Assembly (NCBI GenBank): GCA_944376295.1
Contig: CALWCE010000005.1
Location: 62,001-126,000, forward strand
DNA length: 64,000 bases
Direction: 5' to 3'
Source of the DNA: an uncultured Clostridia bacterium
GTDB taxonomy: Bacteria; Bacillota; Clostridia; Christensenellales; Borkfalkiaceae
Positions 17,903-26,782 of this stretch are shown here, one piece after another. The position numbers and the translations under genes are program-made. The notes under the pieces were generated by a model. The model was not told the origin of the DNA and ran no database searches. It saw only the letters and a program-made list of their open reading frames with translations. Each line of letters starts with the position of its first letter. The stretch's first letter is position 1.

Positions 17903-19594
17903 TCAAGGTTTGACGGTATTCAAGATCTCCGAAACTGCTTGCGCGAGAGAACCGAGCGTGCCCTCTCCGAAGGGATCGGCAAGCCCTGCTCTTTCAACGA
18001 GACTGCGGAAGGCAATCGTGCCGCCCGCCGAGACGAACTGTTTATAGCGGCGGAGCGCTTCGTCGTGGTCTTTCTGTGAGAGCACAAGGAAGCCGAAGGC
18101 GACCGTCTGCGCAAGGCAGTAGTCGATATAGTAGAACGGGCTTTCAAAGATATGCGCCTGATACTGCCAACGGGTACCTTCTTCGAGATAGGGAATGCCC
18201 TCGTAGGTGAGGTAAGGACGGTACGTCGTTTCGAGCTCTAAATACGCCTTGTCGCGCTCTTCTGGCGTCCAATCGGGATGTTCGTAGACAAGGTGCTGGA
18301 ATTCATCCACGATGCAGCCGTACGGGATGAAGGAGAGCGCGTCGGCAAGGTGCTTGTAGCGGTAACCGCGTTCCCGATCGCCGAAGAAACGGCGCATATA
18401 CGGCCAGCACAAAAATTCCATGCTCATGGAGTGACATTCCGCCGTCTCCATGCCGCCCACGTCGATGTCGTAGTCGACGCCGCCCACATCGATGCAGTGC
18501 GAGGCATAGGCGTGCCCGAACTCATGCGTCAGAACGTCTGCATCCGCCGTGGTGCCGTTGAAATTAGCGAAAATGAAGGGCTGGTGGTAGTCGCCGATGA
18601 AGGTGCAGTAGCCCCCGCCCGCCTTGTTGTGGCGGCTCTCGACATCGAGCGCGCCCGCCTCCGTCATGCTGTCGAAGAAGGCGCCGATCTCGCCGTCCAT
18701 CTCGTGATACATCCCGCTCGCTTCCCGGAAGGCTTCCGGGATGGTGAGCGTGAAGGGCGGGTTCCCCTCTTTGGTGTAGACGTCGTTATCCGAGAAACGG
18801 AACGTATCGAGCCCCATCTCCCCCTTGATGCGCTCCTTGAGCGCGCTCACAACGGGCACGAGCGATCCTTTCACGTTGGCGCGGAAGGTTTCCACCATCT
18901 CCCGCGTATAACCCGTCCTGCCCATGCGGTAGTAGCCGAGCTCCACATAATTTTGATAGCCCATCTTTTTCGCCATCCTGTCGCGGATGTGCACGAGCTT
19001 ATCGTAGATCTCGTCGAGCTTTTGCTTATTCGCCTGGAGGCCGAGACCGATCGCATCCGCTGCCGCCTTTCTGACGGCGGGATCGGGGTCTTCCAACTTC
19101 CCGCGGAGCACGGTGAGCGGGATCTTCTCCCCCTGCCAGTCGAAGAGCATGCCCGCCATGAGCTGGGAATATTCCGTCGTCAGGGCGTTCTCCTGCTGTT
19201 CGTCTTCGACGATCTCTTCCGAGTGCGCCTTGACCGCGCATTCGAAGCCTGCGAACAGGACGCTGCCGAGTTTAGCTTCCATCTCCTTGCGGAAGGGGCT
19301 TTCGAGCATCACGCGGAAGTACTTTGCAAGTTCGTTGTGAACGAGCGGATATACTTCGTCGTAGTAGTCCATCTCCCCTTTGTAGAAGGGATCGGCGGTG
19401 TTCTGCGTGAAGCGGATGTTGGCAAGACAGTATGCCGTGTCGAATTTTTTGCGGCGGGCGATGAGCTCTTGGCGCGCCGCAAGCATGTCATCCGCGCAGT
19501 TTGCCTTTTCGGCTGCCGCAAAGAAGTTCTCAAAGGCCGCCCGCATTTCTTCGAGCGTCACGCGGCTGTAGGGAAGGTCGTTTACTTTTGTCAT
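17903..19594 (-). CDS. M3 family oligoendopeptidase (PepF-like)
   Basis: A 563-residue zinc metallopeptidase that cleaves short peptides in the cytosol. The zinc motif HEFGH is at residues 357-361 (LTHEFGHAYASH), with the third ligand Glu in ETAECHSMSMEFL. The substrate-site helices AHIFESPFYYIDYCLAQ near the C-terminus are typical of M3. The ATG at 19594 has GGAGGAATGT upstream and a TTGACA-17-TAAAAT promoter just before it, supporting an independent start. The frame is nevertheless open upstream and continuous with a YihY-type membrane protein. No signal peptide. Confidence 0.93.
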   Translation of the reverse strand: MTKVNDLPYSRVTLEEMRAAFENFFAAAEKANCADDMLAARQELIARRKKFDTAYCLANIRFTQNTADPFYKGEMDYYDEVYPLVHNELAKYFRVMLESPFRKEMEAKLGSVLFAGFECAVKAHSEEIVEDEQQENALTTEYSQLMAGMLFDWQGEKIPLTVLRGKLEDPDPAVRKAAADAIGLGLQANKQKLDEIYDKLVHIRDRMAKKMGYQNYVELGYYRMGRTGYTREMVETFRANVKGSLVPVVSALKERIKGEMGLDTFRFSDNDVYTKEGNPPFTLTIPEAFREASGMYHEMDGEIGAFFDSMTEAGALDVESRHNKAGGGYCTFIGDYHQPFIFANFNGTTADADVLTHEFGHAYASHCIDVGGVDYDIDVGGMETAECHSMSMEFLCWPYMRRFFGDRERGYRYKHLADALSFIPYGCIVDEFQHLVYEHPDWTPEERDKAYLELETTYRPYLTYEGIPYLEEGTRWQYQAHIFESPFYYIDYCLAQTVAFGFLVLSQKDHDEALRRYKQFVSAGGTIAFRSLVERAGLADPFGEGTLGSLAQAVSEILNTVKP

Positions 19595-20431
19595 ACATTC
19601 CTCCATATGTTCATTCCCGTCTATTTTACTCCCCTTTTTGCGATTTGTCAATCCCCCATTTTTGCCGATCACGAGCCCCGCTGCTAGGCAGATCATCATC
19701 CAATACAGATAGAGAAAGAACACGATAACGAGGGACAGCGCTCCGTACAGCTGCTCCTTGTTCCCGAAGCGGGCGTAGACGAGGAAGACGACGCTCGCCC
19801 CGAGCCAGAGCACGGCGACAAGCAGGCTTTCTTTCCCTCTCATTTTCACTGCTTGTTTGGGCGCGGCATAAAAGTTCAAGAGCATGGCGGCGAGAAAGCA
19901 CCCGCCAAACAGGAGGAAAGCCTTTAACATGCCGCAAAATGGCTGCGGCAGCGGGCGGATGAGGCTCGCCAAGAGGATATAGACCCCTACGACGCCGCCG
20001 AGGAGCACAACGACCGCAAGGGTAAACAGGACGGCAAGGAGGCGCGTTCTTAGCCCGCCGTGCGGCCGGGAGATGCCCGAAAGGAGTTCGCCGCTTCTTC
20101 TCAAATGATAGAAAAAGGAAGATGCCGACCACAGCGTCGTCAAAAGAAGGACGACGCCCGCGCCCGAGGCGGCTTCCCCCGCGTGCTTTACCAAATAGGA
20201 AATAAGCTCTTCCGCCCAGGCAAAGAGTTCGAATGCAGGCTCTTCGGGAAGCCCCTCTCTTCCGAAGAGCAGGATGAGCCAGAAGAAGAGCGGAACGATA
20301 GAAAGGATAAGAAAGAAGGTGAGCGCGCCTGAAATCGTCGTAATGCGGTGCGCGGAAAAGAGACGGGCAATGTCCGTCCCTTTCTCCACTGCGCGGCGCA
20401 CGCCGTTTTTAACCCGCACATGAAAGCTCAT
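17903..20431 (-). CDS. Continuous 842-codon frame: YihY/BrkB-type membrane protein reading into the M3 peptidase
   Basis: From the ATG at 20431 one frame runs without a stop to 17903. The first ~275 residues are a YihY (BrkB, once misnamed RNase BN) integral membrane domain. Its segments include TISGALTFFLILSIVPLFFW, LLTTLWSASSFFYHLRR, VLFTLAVVVLLGGVVGVYIL and ALSLVIVFFLYLYWMMICLA. Then comes a charged linker (TNRKKGSKIDGNEH), then the M3 peptidase from residue 280. The membrane part lacks its own stop codon; its last ~20 residues overlap the peptidase promoter and ribosome site. Either a stop was lost recently (or in assembly), or a membrane-anchored fusion is made besides free peptidase. 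No good ribosome site is seen at 20431. Confidence 0.6.
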   Translation of the reverse strand: MSFHVRVKNGVRRAVEKGTDIARLFSAHRITTISGALTFFLILSIVPLFFWLILLFGREGLPEEPAFELFAWAEELISYLVKHAGEAASGAGVVLLLTTLWSASSFFYHLRRSGELLSGISRPHGGLRTRLLAVLFTLAVVVLLGGVVGVYILLASLIRPLPQPFCGMLKAFLLFGGCFLAAMLLNFYAAPKQAVKMRGKESLLVAVLWLGASVVFLVYARFGNKEQLYGALSLVIVFFLYLYWMMICLAAGLVIGKNGGLTNRKKGSKIDGNEHMEECMTKVNDLPYSRVTLEEMRAAFENFFAAAEKANCADDMLAARQELIARRKKFDTAYCLANIRFTQNTADPFYKGEMDYYDEVYPLVHNELAKYFRVMLESPFRKEMEAKLGSVLFAGFECAVKAHSEEIVEDEQQENALTTEYSQLMAGMLFDWQGEKIPLTVLRGKLEDPDPAVRKAAADAIGLGLQANKQKLDEIYDKLVHIRDRMAKKMGYQNYVELGYYRMGRTGYTREMVETFRANVKGSLVPVVSALKERIKGEMGLDTFRFSDNDVYTKEGNPPFTLTIPEAFREASGMYHEMDGEIGAFFDSMTEAGALDVESRHNKAGGGYCTFIGDYHQPFIFANFNGTTADADVLTHEFGHAYASHCIDVGGVDYDIDVGGMETAECHSMSMEFLCWPYMRRFFGDRERGYRYKHLADALSFIPYGCIVDEFQHLVYEHPDWTPEERDKAYLELETTYRPYLTYEGIPYLEEGTRWQYQAHIFESPFYYIDYCLAQTVAFGFLVLSQKDHDEALRRYKQFVSAGGTIAFRSLVERAGLADPFGEGTLGSLAQAVSEILNTVKP
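19623..19651 (-). promoter_or_regulatory. Internal promoter of the M3 peptidase gene
   Basis: Minus-strand TTGACA (19646-19651), 17-bp spacer, TAAAAT (19623-19628), located inside the continuous frame and 29 bp before the peptidase ATG. Confidence 0.7.
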
Positions 20432-20459
20432 ACAGCTATCTTGTGCAGAGAATAAAAAA

Positions 20460-20483
20460 AGCTCCCCGATCTTTCGGAGAGCT
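20460..20483 (-). terminator. Terminator of the ABC exporter operon
   Basis: Hairpin with AGCTC/GAGCT ends and an inner CCGA/TCGG stem, followed on the minus strand by a seven-T run. It lies 8 bp after the exporter stop. Confidence 0.8.
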
Positions 20484-20490
20484 TAATATT

Positions 20491-22473
20491 TTATTCGAGT
20501 TCGAACGCGCCCGTGTAGAGCTGATAGTATCTGCCCTTCTGCTCGATGAGTTGGTCGTGCGTGCCGCGCTCGATGATGCGGCCGTGGTCGAGCACCATGA
20601 TGACGTTGGAGTTCTTGACCGTGGAGAGGCGGTGGGCGATGACGAACACCGTTCTTCCCTCCATCAGTTTATCCATGCCGCGCTGGACGATGGCTTCCGT
20701 TCTCGTATCGATGGAGGAAGTCGCCTCGTCGAGGATCATGACGGGCGGATCGGCGACGGCTGCGCGCGCGATGGACAGAAGCTGCCTCTGCCCCTGCGAA
20801 AGGTTGGCGCCGTTGTGCGTGAGCATGGTGTCGTACCCTTCGGGGAGGCGGGAGATGAAGTCGTCCGCGCCCGCAAGATGGGCTGCCGCTTTGCATTCTT
20901 CGTCCGTTGCGTCCAATCTGCCGTAGCGGATGTTGTCCATGACCGTCCCCGTGAAGAGGTTGGTGTCCTGGAGGACCATGCCGAGCGATCTTCTCAGTTC
21001 TCCCTTCTTGATCTTGTTGATGTTGATGCCGTCGTAACGGATCTTGCCGTCCGCAATGTCGTAGAAGCGATTGATGAGGTTGGTGATGGTCGTCTTGCCC
21101 GCGCCCGTCGCGCCGACGAATGCAACTTTCTGACCGGGGCGCGCGTACAGCGTGATGTTGTGCAGGACGATCTTCTCGGGCGTGTAGCCGAAGTCCACGT
21201 CGTACATTCTCACGTCGCCTTCGAGCTTGGTGTAGGTGAGCGTGCCGTCGTGATGAGGGTGTTTCCATGCCCACATGCCCGTGCGCTCTTCGCACTCGGT
21301 GAGATTCCCGTTCTCGTCTTCTTTGGCGTTGACGAGCGTGACGTACCCGTCGTCCGTTTCAGGCTGTTCGTCGATGAGCATGGTGATGCGCTTGGCGCCT
21401 GCAAGACCCATGACGACGGAGTTGACCTGCTGCGAGACCTGACCGACATTGTTGCTGAACTGACGCGCCATTTGCAGGAAGGCGACAACGACGGCGACCG
21501 AGAAGGGCGCGATCTCGACGATGTTCGTGATCCTGCCGTTCGTGAGTTCGAGGATGCCGATATTCTGCACGCCTTCGAGCATGAAGAACGCGCCGCACAG
21601 CGCCACGATGACGTACATGATGTGGCCGATGTTCATGATGATGGGCATGAGCATGTTCGCGTATCTGTTCGCGCGGTCTGCCTGTTCGAAGAGATGGTCG
21701 TTGACGCGGTCAAAATCGCGCTTTGCCTCCTCTTCGTGGCAGAACACCTTGACGACCTTCTGCCCGTTCATCATTTCTTCGATGAAGCCCTCCGTCTTAC
21801 CGATGGCGCGCTGCTGTTCGAGGAAGAATCTGCCCGAACCGCCGCCGATGACTTTGGTGATGAAGGTCATCGCGACGATGCCGACAACGACGATGAGCGT
21901 CAGATACAGGCTGTAATAGAGCATCATTACGAAGAGCGTTAAGACCATCACGCCCGAGCGCAGGATCTGCGGAAGGCTGACTGCGATCATCTGGCGCAGC
22001 GAGTCGATATCGTTCGTGTAATAACTCATGATATCGCCGTGATTGTGCGTGTCGAAATAGCGGATGGGAAGGTCCTGCATCCCGTCGAACATCTGCTCGC
22101 GCATCTTGGCAAGGAAGCCCTGCGTGATGATGGCAAGGAGCTGCGCATGGATGGCGCCAAAGATAAGGGAAACGACGTACATCCCGATGAGGGTGAGCAT
22201 ATTGCCCGTGATGACGCCACCGACTTCCGCCCACGTCTGCCCTGCCGTCTGCGCATCTTCGATGACGGAGTAGATGTTCTCCATGAAGATGGCGGGCACG
22301 GAGCTCACGATGGCGTTGATGACAAGGAAGATGATGGTGAGCGTTGTCATGCCGGGGTAGTAGCGGAAGAGCGCCTTCATCACGCGGGAGAAGGTCCCCT
22401 TCTGCTTTTTGGGTTTTACCTGAGGCGCTTCGGGGGCGTTGGGGCGCACTTTTGCATGCAGTTTAGTTTTCAT
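20491..22473 (-). CDS. Heterodimeric ABC exporter, catalytically complete half (BmrD-like)
   Basis: A 660-residue half-transporter: N-terminal six-helix exporter domain (about 35-390), then an ATPase domain. All ATPase motifs are canonical: Walker A GATGAGKTT, signature LSQGQRQL, Walker B MILDEATS with catalytic Glu, and H-loop IAHRLST. About 60 extra residues between the membrane and ATPase domains (NAKEDENGNLTECEERTG region) and the overall length resemble BmrD of Bacillus subtilis (about 670 residues). The start at 22473 overlaps the preceding gene by 11 bp, so subunits are coupled. Substrate unknown; multidrug or lipid export by homology. Confidence 0.92.
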   Translation of the reverse strand: MKTKLHAKVRPNAPEAPQVKPKKQKGTFSRVMKALFRYYPGMTTLTIIFLVINAIVSSVPAIFMENIYSVIEDAQTAGQTWAEVGGVITGNMLTLIGMYVVSLIFGAIHAQLLAIITQGFLAKMREQMFDGMQDLPIRYFDTHNHGDIMSYYTNDIDSLRQMIAVSLPQILRSGVMVLTLFVMMLYYSLYLTLIVVVGIVAMTFITKVIGGGSGRFFLEQQRAIGKTEGFIEEMMNGQKVVKVFCHEEEAKRDFDRVNDHLFEQADRANRYANMLMPIIMNIGHIMYVIVALCGAFFMLEGVQNIGILELTNGRITNIVEIAPFSVAVVVAFLQMARQFSNNVGQVSQQVNSVVMGLAGAKRITMLIDEQPETDDGYVTLVNAKEDENGNLTECEERTGMWAWKHPHHDGTLTYTKLEGDVRMYDVDFGYTPEKIVLHNITLYARPGQKVAFVGATGAGKTTITNLINRFYDIADGKIRYDGININKIKKGELRRSLGMVLQDTNLFTGTVMDNIRYGRLDATDEECKAAAHLAGADDFISRLPEGYDTMLTHNGANLSQGQRQLLSIARAAVADPPVMILDEATSSIDTRTEAIVQRGMDKLMEGRTVFVIAHRLSTVKNSNVIMVLDHGRIIERGTHDQLIEQKGRYYQLYTGAFELE

Positions 22474-24208
22474 TGTCTGCCCCCTTCATCTGAGAGTGAT
22501 AAACTTCCGCATAGATGGGATTGGTCTTGACGAGTTCTTCGTGCGTGCCCACGGCGTTGACTCTGCCGCTCTCCATGACGATGATGCGGTCGGCGTCCTC
22601 CACCGAGGAGATACGCTGCGCGATGATGATCTTGGTCGTCGTGGGGATATATTCGCGGAATGCCTTACGGATGAGCGCGTCGGTATGGGTATCGACGGCG
22701 CTCGTCGAGTCGTCGAGGACGAGGATCTTGGGCTTTTTGAGGAGGGCGCGCGCGATGCACAGGCGCTGTTTCTGTCCGCCCGAGACGTTGGTACCGCCCT
22801 GTTCGATGTAGGTATCGTACTTATCGGGGAAGCTCTGGATGAAGTCGTCCGCCTGCGCGAGCTTGCACGCTTCGACGAGCTCTTCGTCCGTCGCGTCGGG
22901 GTTGCCCCAACGGAGATTTTCTTTGATGGTGCCCGAGAAGAGGACGTTCTTCTGGAGCACGACCGCGACCTGGTTGCGAAGCGCCGTCAGATCGTACGCT
23001 CTCACGTCGACGCCGCCTACCTTGACGCTCCCTTCCGTCACGTCGTAGAGGCGGGAGAGAAGGTTGACGAGTGAAGTTTTGGAAGAGCCCGTGCCGCCGA
23101 TGATGCCGATCGTCTCGCCCGACTTGATGTGAAGGTCGATGTCTTCGAGGACGTTCTTTTCCGCCGTCGGGGAATATTTGAAGTCGACGTGGTCGAAGTC
23201 GATGGAGCCGTCCTTGACTTCGAAGACGGGGTCATCGGGATCGTGCAGCGTGCTCTTTTCGGTGAGGATCTCGACGATTCGGCGGGCAGATTCGCCCGAC
23301 ATTGCGATCATCGCGAAGACCATCGAGAACATCATGACGGATGAGAGGATCTGCATGCCGTACACGATGAGCTGGGAGACCCTTGCGACGTTATACATGG
23401 GTTCGCCTACGCTCATGATGAGATAGGAACCCACGAACAGCACGGCAGACAGCACGCCGTAGAAGGCGAACTGCATGATAGGGTCGTTCCACGCGAGCAG
23501 GCGTTCCGCTTTTGTGAAGTCCTTCATGAGGGCGGTCGAAGTCTTGCCGAACTTCTCCTTTTCGTACTCCTCTCTCACATATGCCTTGACGACGCGGATG
23601 CCGCTGACGTTTTCCTGGATGGATTCGTTCATGTCGTCGTACTTGTGGAAGAGGCGGCGGAAAGTGGGCATGACCTTATACATGATGGCAAACAGCGCGA
23701 ACGCGACAAGGGGCACGACCGCAAGGAAGATCCACGCAAGGTCGCCGCCCATGACGAATGCCATGACGAAGGAGAAGACGACCATGAGAGGCGCGCGGAT
23801 GGCAAGACGCACGATCATCATGTAGGAAAGCTGCACGTTGGTGACGTCCGTCGTCATACGGGTGACGAGCGAAGGCGTCGAGAACTTGTCGATGTTCTCA
23901 AACGAGAAGTCCTGGATGTGATAGTAAAGGTCTTTGCGCAGGTTTTTGGCAAATCCCGTCGATGCGCGCGCGCAGAAGGCGCCCGCGAGAGTGCCCGTGA
24001 CGAGCGATGCGACAGCGATCGCCACCAGGATGCCCGCGTACTTCCAGATCTCCCCCATCGTCGGCGTGCTGCTCTCGATGACTTCGACGAGCATCGAGAT
24101 GACGAAGGGCATCAGGCATTCGAGCACGACCTCGATGGAGACGAAAAGCGGCGATAAGATGGACGCCGGCTTATACTCCCGGATGCTCTTTGCAAGTGTC
24201 TTTAACAA
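22463..24208 (-). CDS. Heterodimeric ABC exporter, degenerate-site half (BmrC-like)
   Basis: A 581-residue half-transporter from the TTG at 24208, which has a strong AAAGGAGG 7 nt upstream. The frame is open to 24313, but that part covers a hairpin, and no ATG there has a usable ribosome site. After six membrane helices the ATPase deviates at key points: Walker A GGTGSSKTS (Ser for Gly), Walker B LVLDDSTS (Asp for catalytic Glu) and H-loop IIAQRISS (Gln for His). The signature VSGGQKQRL is intact. This is the consensus/degenerate asymmetry of BmrC/BmrD and TM287/TM288. The first gene of the pair follows a leader with a terminator-like hairpin. Confidence 0.92.
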   Translation of the reverse strand: MLKTLAKSIREYKPASILSPLFVSIEVVLECLMPFVISMLVEVIESSTPTMGEIWKYAGILVAIAVASLVTGTLAGAFCARASTGFAKNLRKDLYYHIQDFSFENIDKFSTPSLVTRMTTDVTNVQLSYMMIVRLAIRAPLMVVFSFVMAFVMGGDLAWIFLAVVPLVAFALFAIMYKVMPTFRRLFHKYDDMNESIQENVSGIRVVKAYVREEYEKEKFGKTSTALMKDFTKAERLLAWNDPIMQFAFYGVLSAVLFVGSYLIMSVGEPMYNVARVSQLIVYGMQILSSVMMFSMVFAMIAMSGESARRIVEILTEKSTLHDPDDPVFEVKDGSIDFDHVDFKYSPTAEKNVLEDIDLHIKSGETIGIIGGTGSSKTSLVNLLSRLYDVTEGSVKVGGVDVRAYDLTALRNQVAVVLQKNVLFSGTIKENLRWGNPDATDEELVEACKLAQADDFIQSFPDKYDTYIEQGGTNVSGGQKQRLCIARALLKKPKILVLDDSTSAVDTHTDALIRKAFREYIPTTTKIIIAQRISSVEDADRIIVMESGRVNAVGTHEELVKTNPIYAEVYHSQMKGADNEN

Positions 24209-24284
24209 AAGAAGTCCTCCTTTCCGCATCATTCGGATGCAGATGGTAAGAAAAAAATTGAAACCCAAGCAAACATAAGAAAAA

Positions 24285-24311
24285 GCGTAAATCCCGAGCC
24301 GAAATTTACGC
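24285..24311 (-). terminator. Leader hairpin (possible attenuator) before the ABC exporter genes
   Basis: An 8-bp perfect stem GCGTAAAT/ATTTACGC with an 11-nt loop, followed on the minus strand by TTTTTCTT. It sits between the promoter (24329-24357) and the first exporter gene, so it would stop transcription in the leader unless antitermination occurs. Confidence 0.7.
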
Positions 24312-24328
24312 ATTCTCCTTTTACAAAT

Positions 24329-24357
24329 ATCCTACCACGCATATATAATAATGTCAA
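24329..24357 (-). promoter_or_regulatory. Promoter of the ABC exporter operon
   Basis: Minus-strand TTGACA (24352-24357), 17-bp spacer, TAGGAT (24329-24334). The leader to the TTG start is about 115 nt. Confidence 0.7.
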
Positions 24358-24378
24358 GCGTGCGTGAAAGAAAATTCG

Positions 24379-24398
24379 GAAAACTTCACAAAGTTTTC
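24379..24398 (-). terminator. Weak candidate terminator of the his operon
   Basis: An 8-4-8 palindrome GAAAACTT/AAGTTTTC 36 bp past the last gene of the his run. On the minus strand only an interrupted T-run follows; the T-run is better on the plus strand, where no gene ends. Confidence 0.35.
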
Positions 24399-24433
24399 AT
24401 TTTTTACGAACGGAGGGCGCCGTGTTTTGCGCC

Positions 24434-25411
24434 TCATTCCTGATCCAAAAGTTCGTTGTAAAATTCGCACAAGTCCCCTCTTCCTTCCTGAAGAAAGCGG
24501 ATGGCGCTCGAGGGATGGCGGTTGAGGACGCCCGTTAAAAGATAAGCGGGATCGTACCCCCAGACGGCGCCCTGTTCGCGGACGCGGGGCATGCTGCTCT
24601 CCACAAAGCGCAGCATATGCGCAAGCTTATACTTCGGGTTCTTCAAGAATCCCAAAAGCAGCTCCATGCGGCAGTTGCCTGCGCCTCTTCCCATGCCCGA
24701 CACGGTCGCGTCGAGATAGTCGACGCCCAGCGCCGTGCATTCGATGGTGTTCGCAAAGGCGAGTTCCTGATTGTTGTGCGCGTGGATGCCGATGGCTTTT
24801 CCGTACTTTTCGCCCGCTTCGAGATAGCGCTCTGCGATGACGCGCATCTCTTCGGGGTAGATAGAGCCGTAGCTGTCGACGATATAGATGACGTCTGCGG
24901 GGGAATTGCCGATGAGGTCGAGCGCCAAAGAGAGTTCTTTTTCCGTCGCCTTGGAGATCGCCATGATGTTGACCGCCGTCTCGTAGCCCATCTTATGGCA
25001 GTGCTCTGCCATCGCGAGCGCCGCGGGGATGGTGTTGATGTAGGTCGCGATGCGGTACATCGCAAACGGACTGTCTTCGCGCGGGCCGATGTCGCGCTCA
25101 TAGTTGCAGCGGCCGACGTCTGCCATGCACGCAAGTTTGAGTCCTTCGGGTGTGCCGCCGAGCACGTTGAAGACGTCCTCGTCGCGGCAGAATTTCCACT
25201 TGCCGAACTTGTTTTCGTCAAAGAGGTCGCGATCAGACTTGTATCCGAGCTCCATATAATCGACGCCCGCGCGCATGTTGGCGCTCACAAGCGCACGCAC
25301 CCACTCATCGGAAAAGCGGAAGTTGTTGACGAGCCCGCCGTCGCGCATCGTCGCGTCCATGACTTTGATGGAAGGGCGGAAGGAAAGAAGCGAACCGGTA
25401 TCTCTTGCCAT
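24434..25411 (-). CDS. DRE-TIM aldolase-type protein (HMGL-like), last gene of the his operon
   Basis: A 325-residue TIM barrel of the HMG-CoA lyase / 4-hydroxy-2-oxovalerate aldolase / isopropylmalate synthase superfamily. The first strand MDATMRDGGLVNNFRF carries the metal Asp and catalytic Arg. IGIHAHNNQELAFANT gives the two metal His residues and Asn, and ATVSGMGRGAGNCRMELLL matches the loop near the C-end. It lacks the regulatory domain of IPM synthase. The ATG at 25411 follows the hisIE stop by 3 bp, so it is co-transcribed with histidine genes, although no histidine-pathway reaction needs such an enzyme. The substrate cannot be told from sequence. Confidence 0.82.
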   Translation of the reverse strand: MARDTGSLLSFRPSIKVMDATMRDGGLVNNFRFSDEWVRALVSANMRAGVDYMELGYKSDRDLFDENKFGKWKFCRDEDVFNVLGGTPEGLKLACMADVGRCNYERDIGPREDSPFAMYRIATYINTIPAALAMAEHCHKMGYETAVNIMAISKATEKELSLALDLIGNSPADVIYIVDSYGSIYPEEMRVIAERYLEAGEKYGKAIGIHAHNNQELAFANTIECTALGVDYLDATVSGMGRGAGNCRMELLLGFLKNPKYKLAHMLRFVESSMPRVREQGAVWGYDPAYLLTGVLNRHPSSAIRFLQEGRGDLCEFYNELLDQE

Positions 25412-25414
25412 ACT

Positions 25415-26017
25415 TTAACTGTGCCTCGCTTTGAGTTCGCTGCATACGTCGAAAAGCGTGACTTCCTTTTCGCGGAGCAGCACCAGAAGGTGATACAAAA
25501 GGTCTGCCGCCTCGCCGACGAGCTCCTCTTTCCTGTCGTTTTTGGAGGCGATGACGGTCTCCACCGCTTCTTCCCCCATCTTCTTTGCGATCTTATCGAT
25601 GCCCTTTTCAAAGAGATAGGACGTATAAGAGCCCTCTTCGGGATGCTGCTTTCTGTCGTCGATGACGCGCGTAAGCTCGGAAAGGAATCTGACCCCCGCG
25701 CCTTCTTCCGCCTTTTCCACGTTGAAAAAGCAGGAGCGGCTGCCCGTATGGCAGGCGGCGCCGACTTGCTCGATCTGAAGGAGTACGCAGTCTTTATCGC
25801 AGTCGAAGGTGACGCCTTTGACCTTCTGCACATGCCCGCTCGTTTCGCCCTTCTTCCAAAGGCACTTTCTCGAACGGCTCCAATAGTGCGCATAGCCCGT
25901 TTCCAGCGTCTTTTGAAGGGCTTCTTCGTTCATATATGCCTGCATGAGCACGTCGCCGCTCTCCGCGTCCTGCGCGATGGCGCAGATGAGCCCGCGCTCG
26001 TCGAATTTGATATCCAT
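25415..26017 (-). CDS. hisIE: Bifunctional phosphoribosyl-AMP cyclohydrolase / phosphoribosyl-ATP pyrophosphatase HisIE
   Basis: Catalyses steps 3 and 2 of histidine synthesis in one 200-residue chain. The HisI half (about 1-105) has [24 protein letters not shown] and the metal-binding [10 protein letters not shown] with [10 protein letters not shown]. The HisE half (about 115-200) has the EGSYTSYLF and [12 protein letters not shown] motifs and ends [12 protein letters not shown]. The ATG at 26017 directly abuts the hisF stop. Confidence 0.96.
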   Translation of the reverse strand: MDIKFDERGLICAIAQDAESGDVLMQAYMNEEALQKTLETGYAHYWSRSRKCLWKKGETSGHVQKVKGVTFDCDKDCVLLQIEQVGAACHTGSRSCFFNVEKAEEGAGVRFLSELTRVIDDRKQHPEEGSYTSYLFEKGIDKIAKKMGEEAVETVIASKNDRKEELVGEAADLLYHLLVLLREKEVTLFDVCSELKARHS

Positions 26018-26782
26018 TTAATCCTCCATGCGGACGGCGATGCCGCGTTCCGCGAGATAACTTTTGAGATCTCTCATGTTGATGATGCCGAAATGGAAGA
26101 GGGAAGCAGCAAGCGCCGCATCCGCTTTGCCTTCGGTCAGAACGTCGTAGAAGTGGCTCATCTTGCCCGCCCCGCCCGAGGCGATGACGGGGATATTGAC
26201 GGCTTCCGCGGCGGCGCGCGTCAGTTCTAAATCATACCCTTCCTTGGTGCCGTCGCGGTCCATGCTCGTGAGGAGCACTTCGCCCGCGCCCAATTTTTCC
26301 GCCTTTTGGATCCACTCGATGGCGTCGAGATCGGTCTTGACCCTGCCGCCGTTGAGATAGACGTCCCATCTGCCCTGTTCGTTGCGCTTGGCGTCCACGG
26401 CGAGGACGACGCACTGCCGCCCGAACTTCAAGGCGGCCTCCGTGATGAGCGTGGGATCTTTGATGGCGGCGGAATTGACCGCGATCTTATCCGCCCCGCA
26501 CGAGAGCATTCTTCTGAAATCTTCCGTCGTGCGGATGCCGCCCCCCACCGTGAGGGGCAGAAAGACCTGTTCGCTCGCCCGCGAGATGATCTCCCACATG
26601 GGGGTATTGCCGCGGTAGCTTGCCGTGATGTCCAAAAAGACGAGCTCGTCCGCGCCGAAGGCGTTGTAGAGCTTTGCCGTCTCCACGGGATCGCCCGCGT
26701 CGACGAGATGCACGAAATTGACACCTTTGACGACCCTGCCGTCCTTCAGATCGAGGCAGGGGATGAGACGTTTGCTTAACAT
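26018..26782 (-). CDS. hisF: Imidazole glycerol phosphate synthase cyclase subunit HisF
   Basis: A 254-residue TIM barrel that uses ammonia from HisH to make imidazole glycerol phosphate and AICAR. The start [22 protein letters not shown] contains catalytic Asp11. [16 protein letters not shown] and [16 protein letters not shown] (second catalytic Asp) and [11 protein letters not shown] (phosphate binding) are all present. It overlaps the hisA stop by 7 bp. Confidence 0.97.
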   Translation of the reverse strand: MLSKRLIPCLDLKDGRVVKGVNFVHLVDAGDPVETAKLYNAFGADELVFLDITASYRGNTPMWEIISRASEQVFLPLTVGGGIRTTEDFRRMLSCGADKIAVNSAAIKDPTLITEAALKFGRQCVVLAVDAKRNEQGRWDVYLNGGRVKTDLDAIEWIQKAEKLGAGEVLLTSMDRDGTKEGYDLELTRAAAEAVNIPVIASGGAGKMSHFYDVLTEGKADAALAASLFHFGIINMRDLKSYLAERGIAVRMED

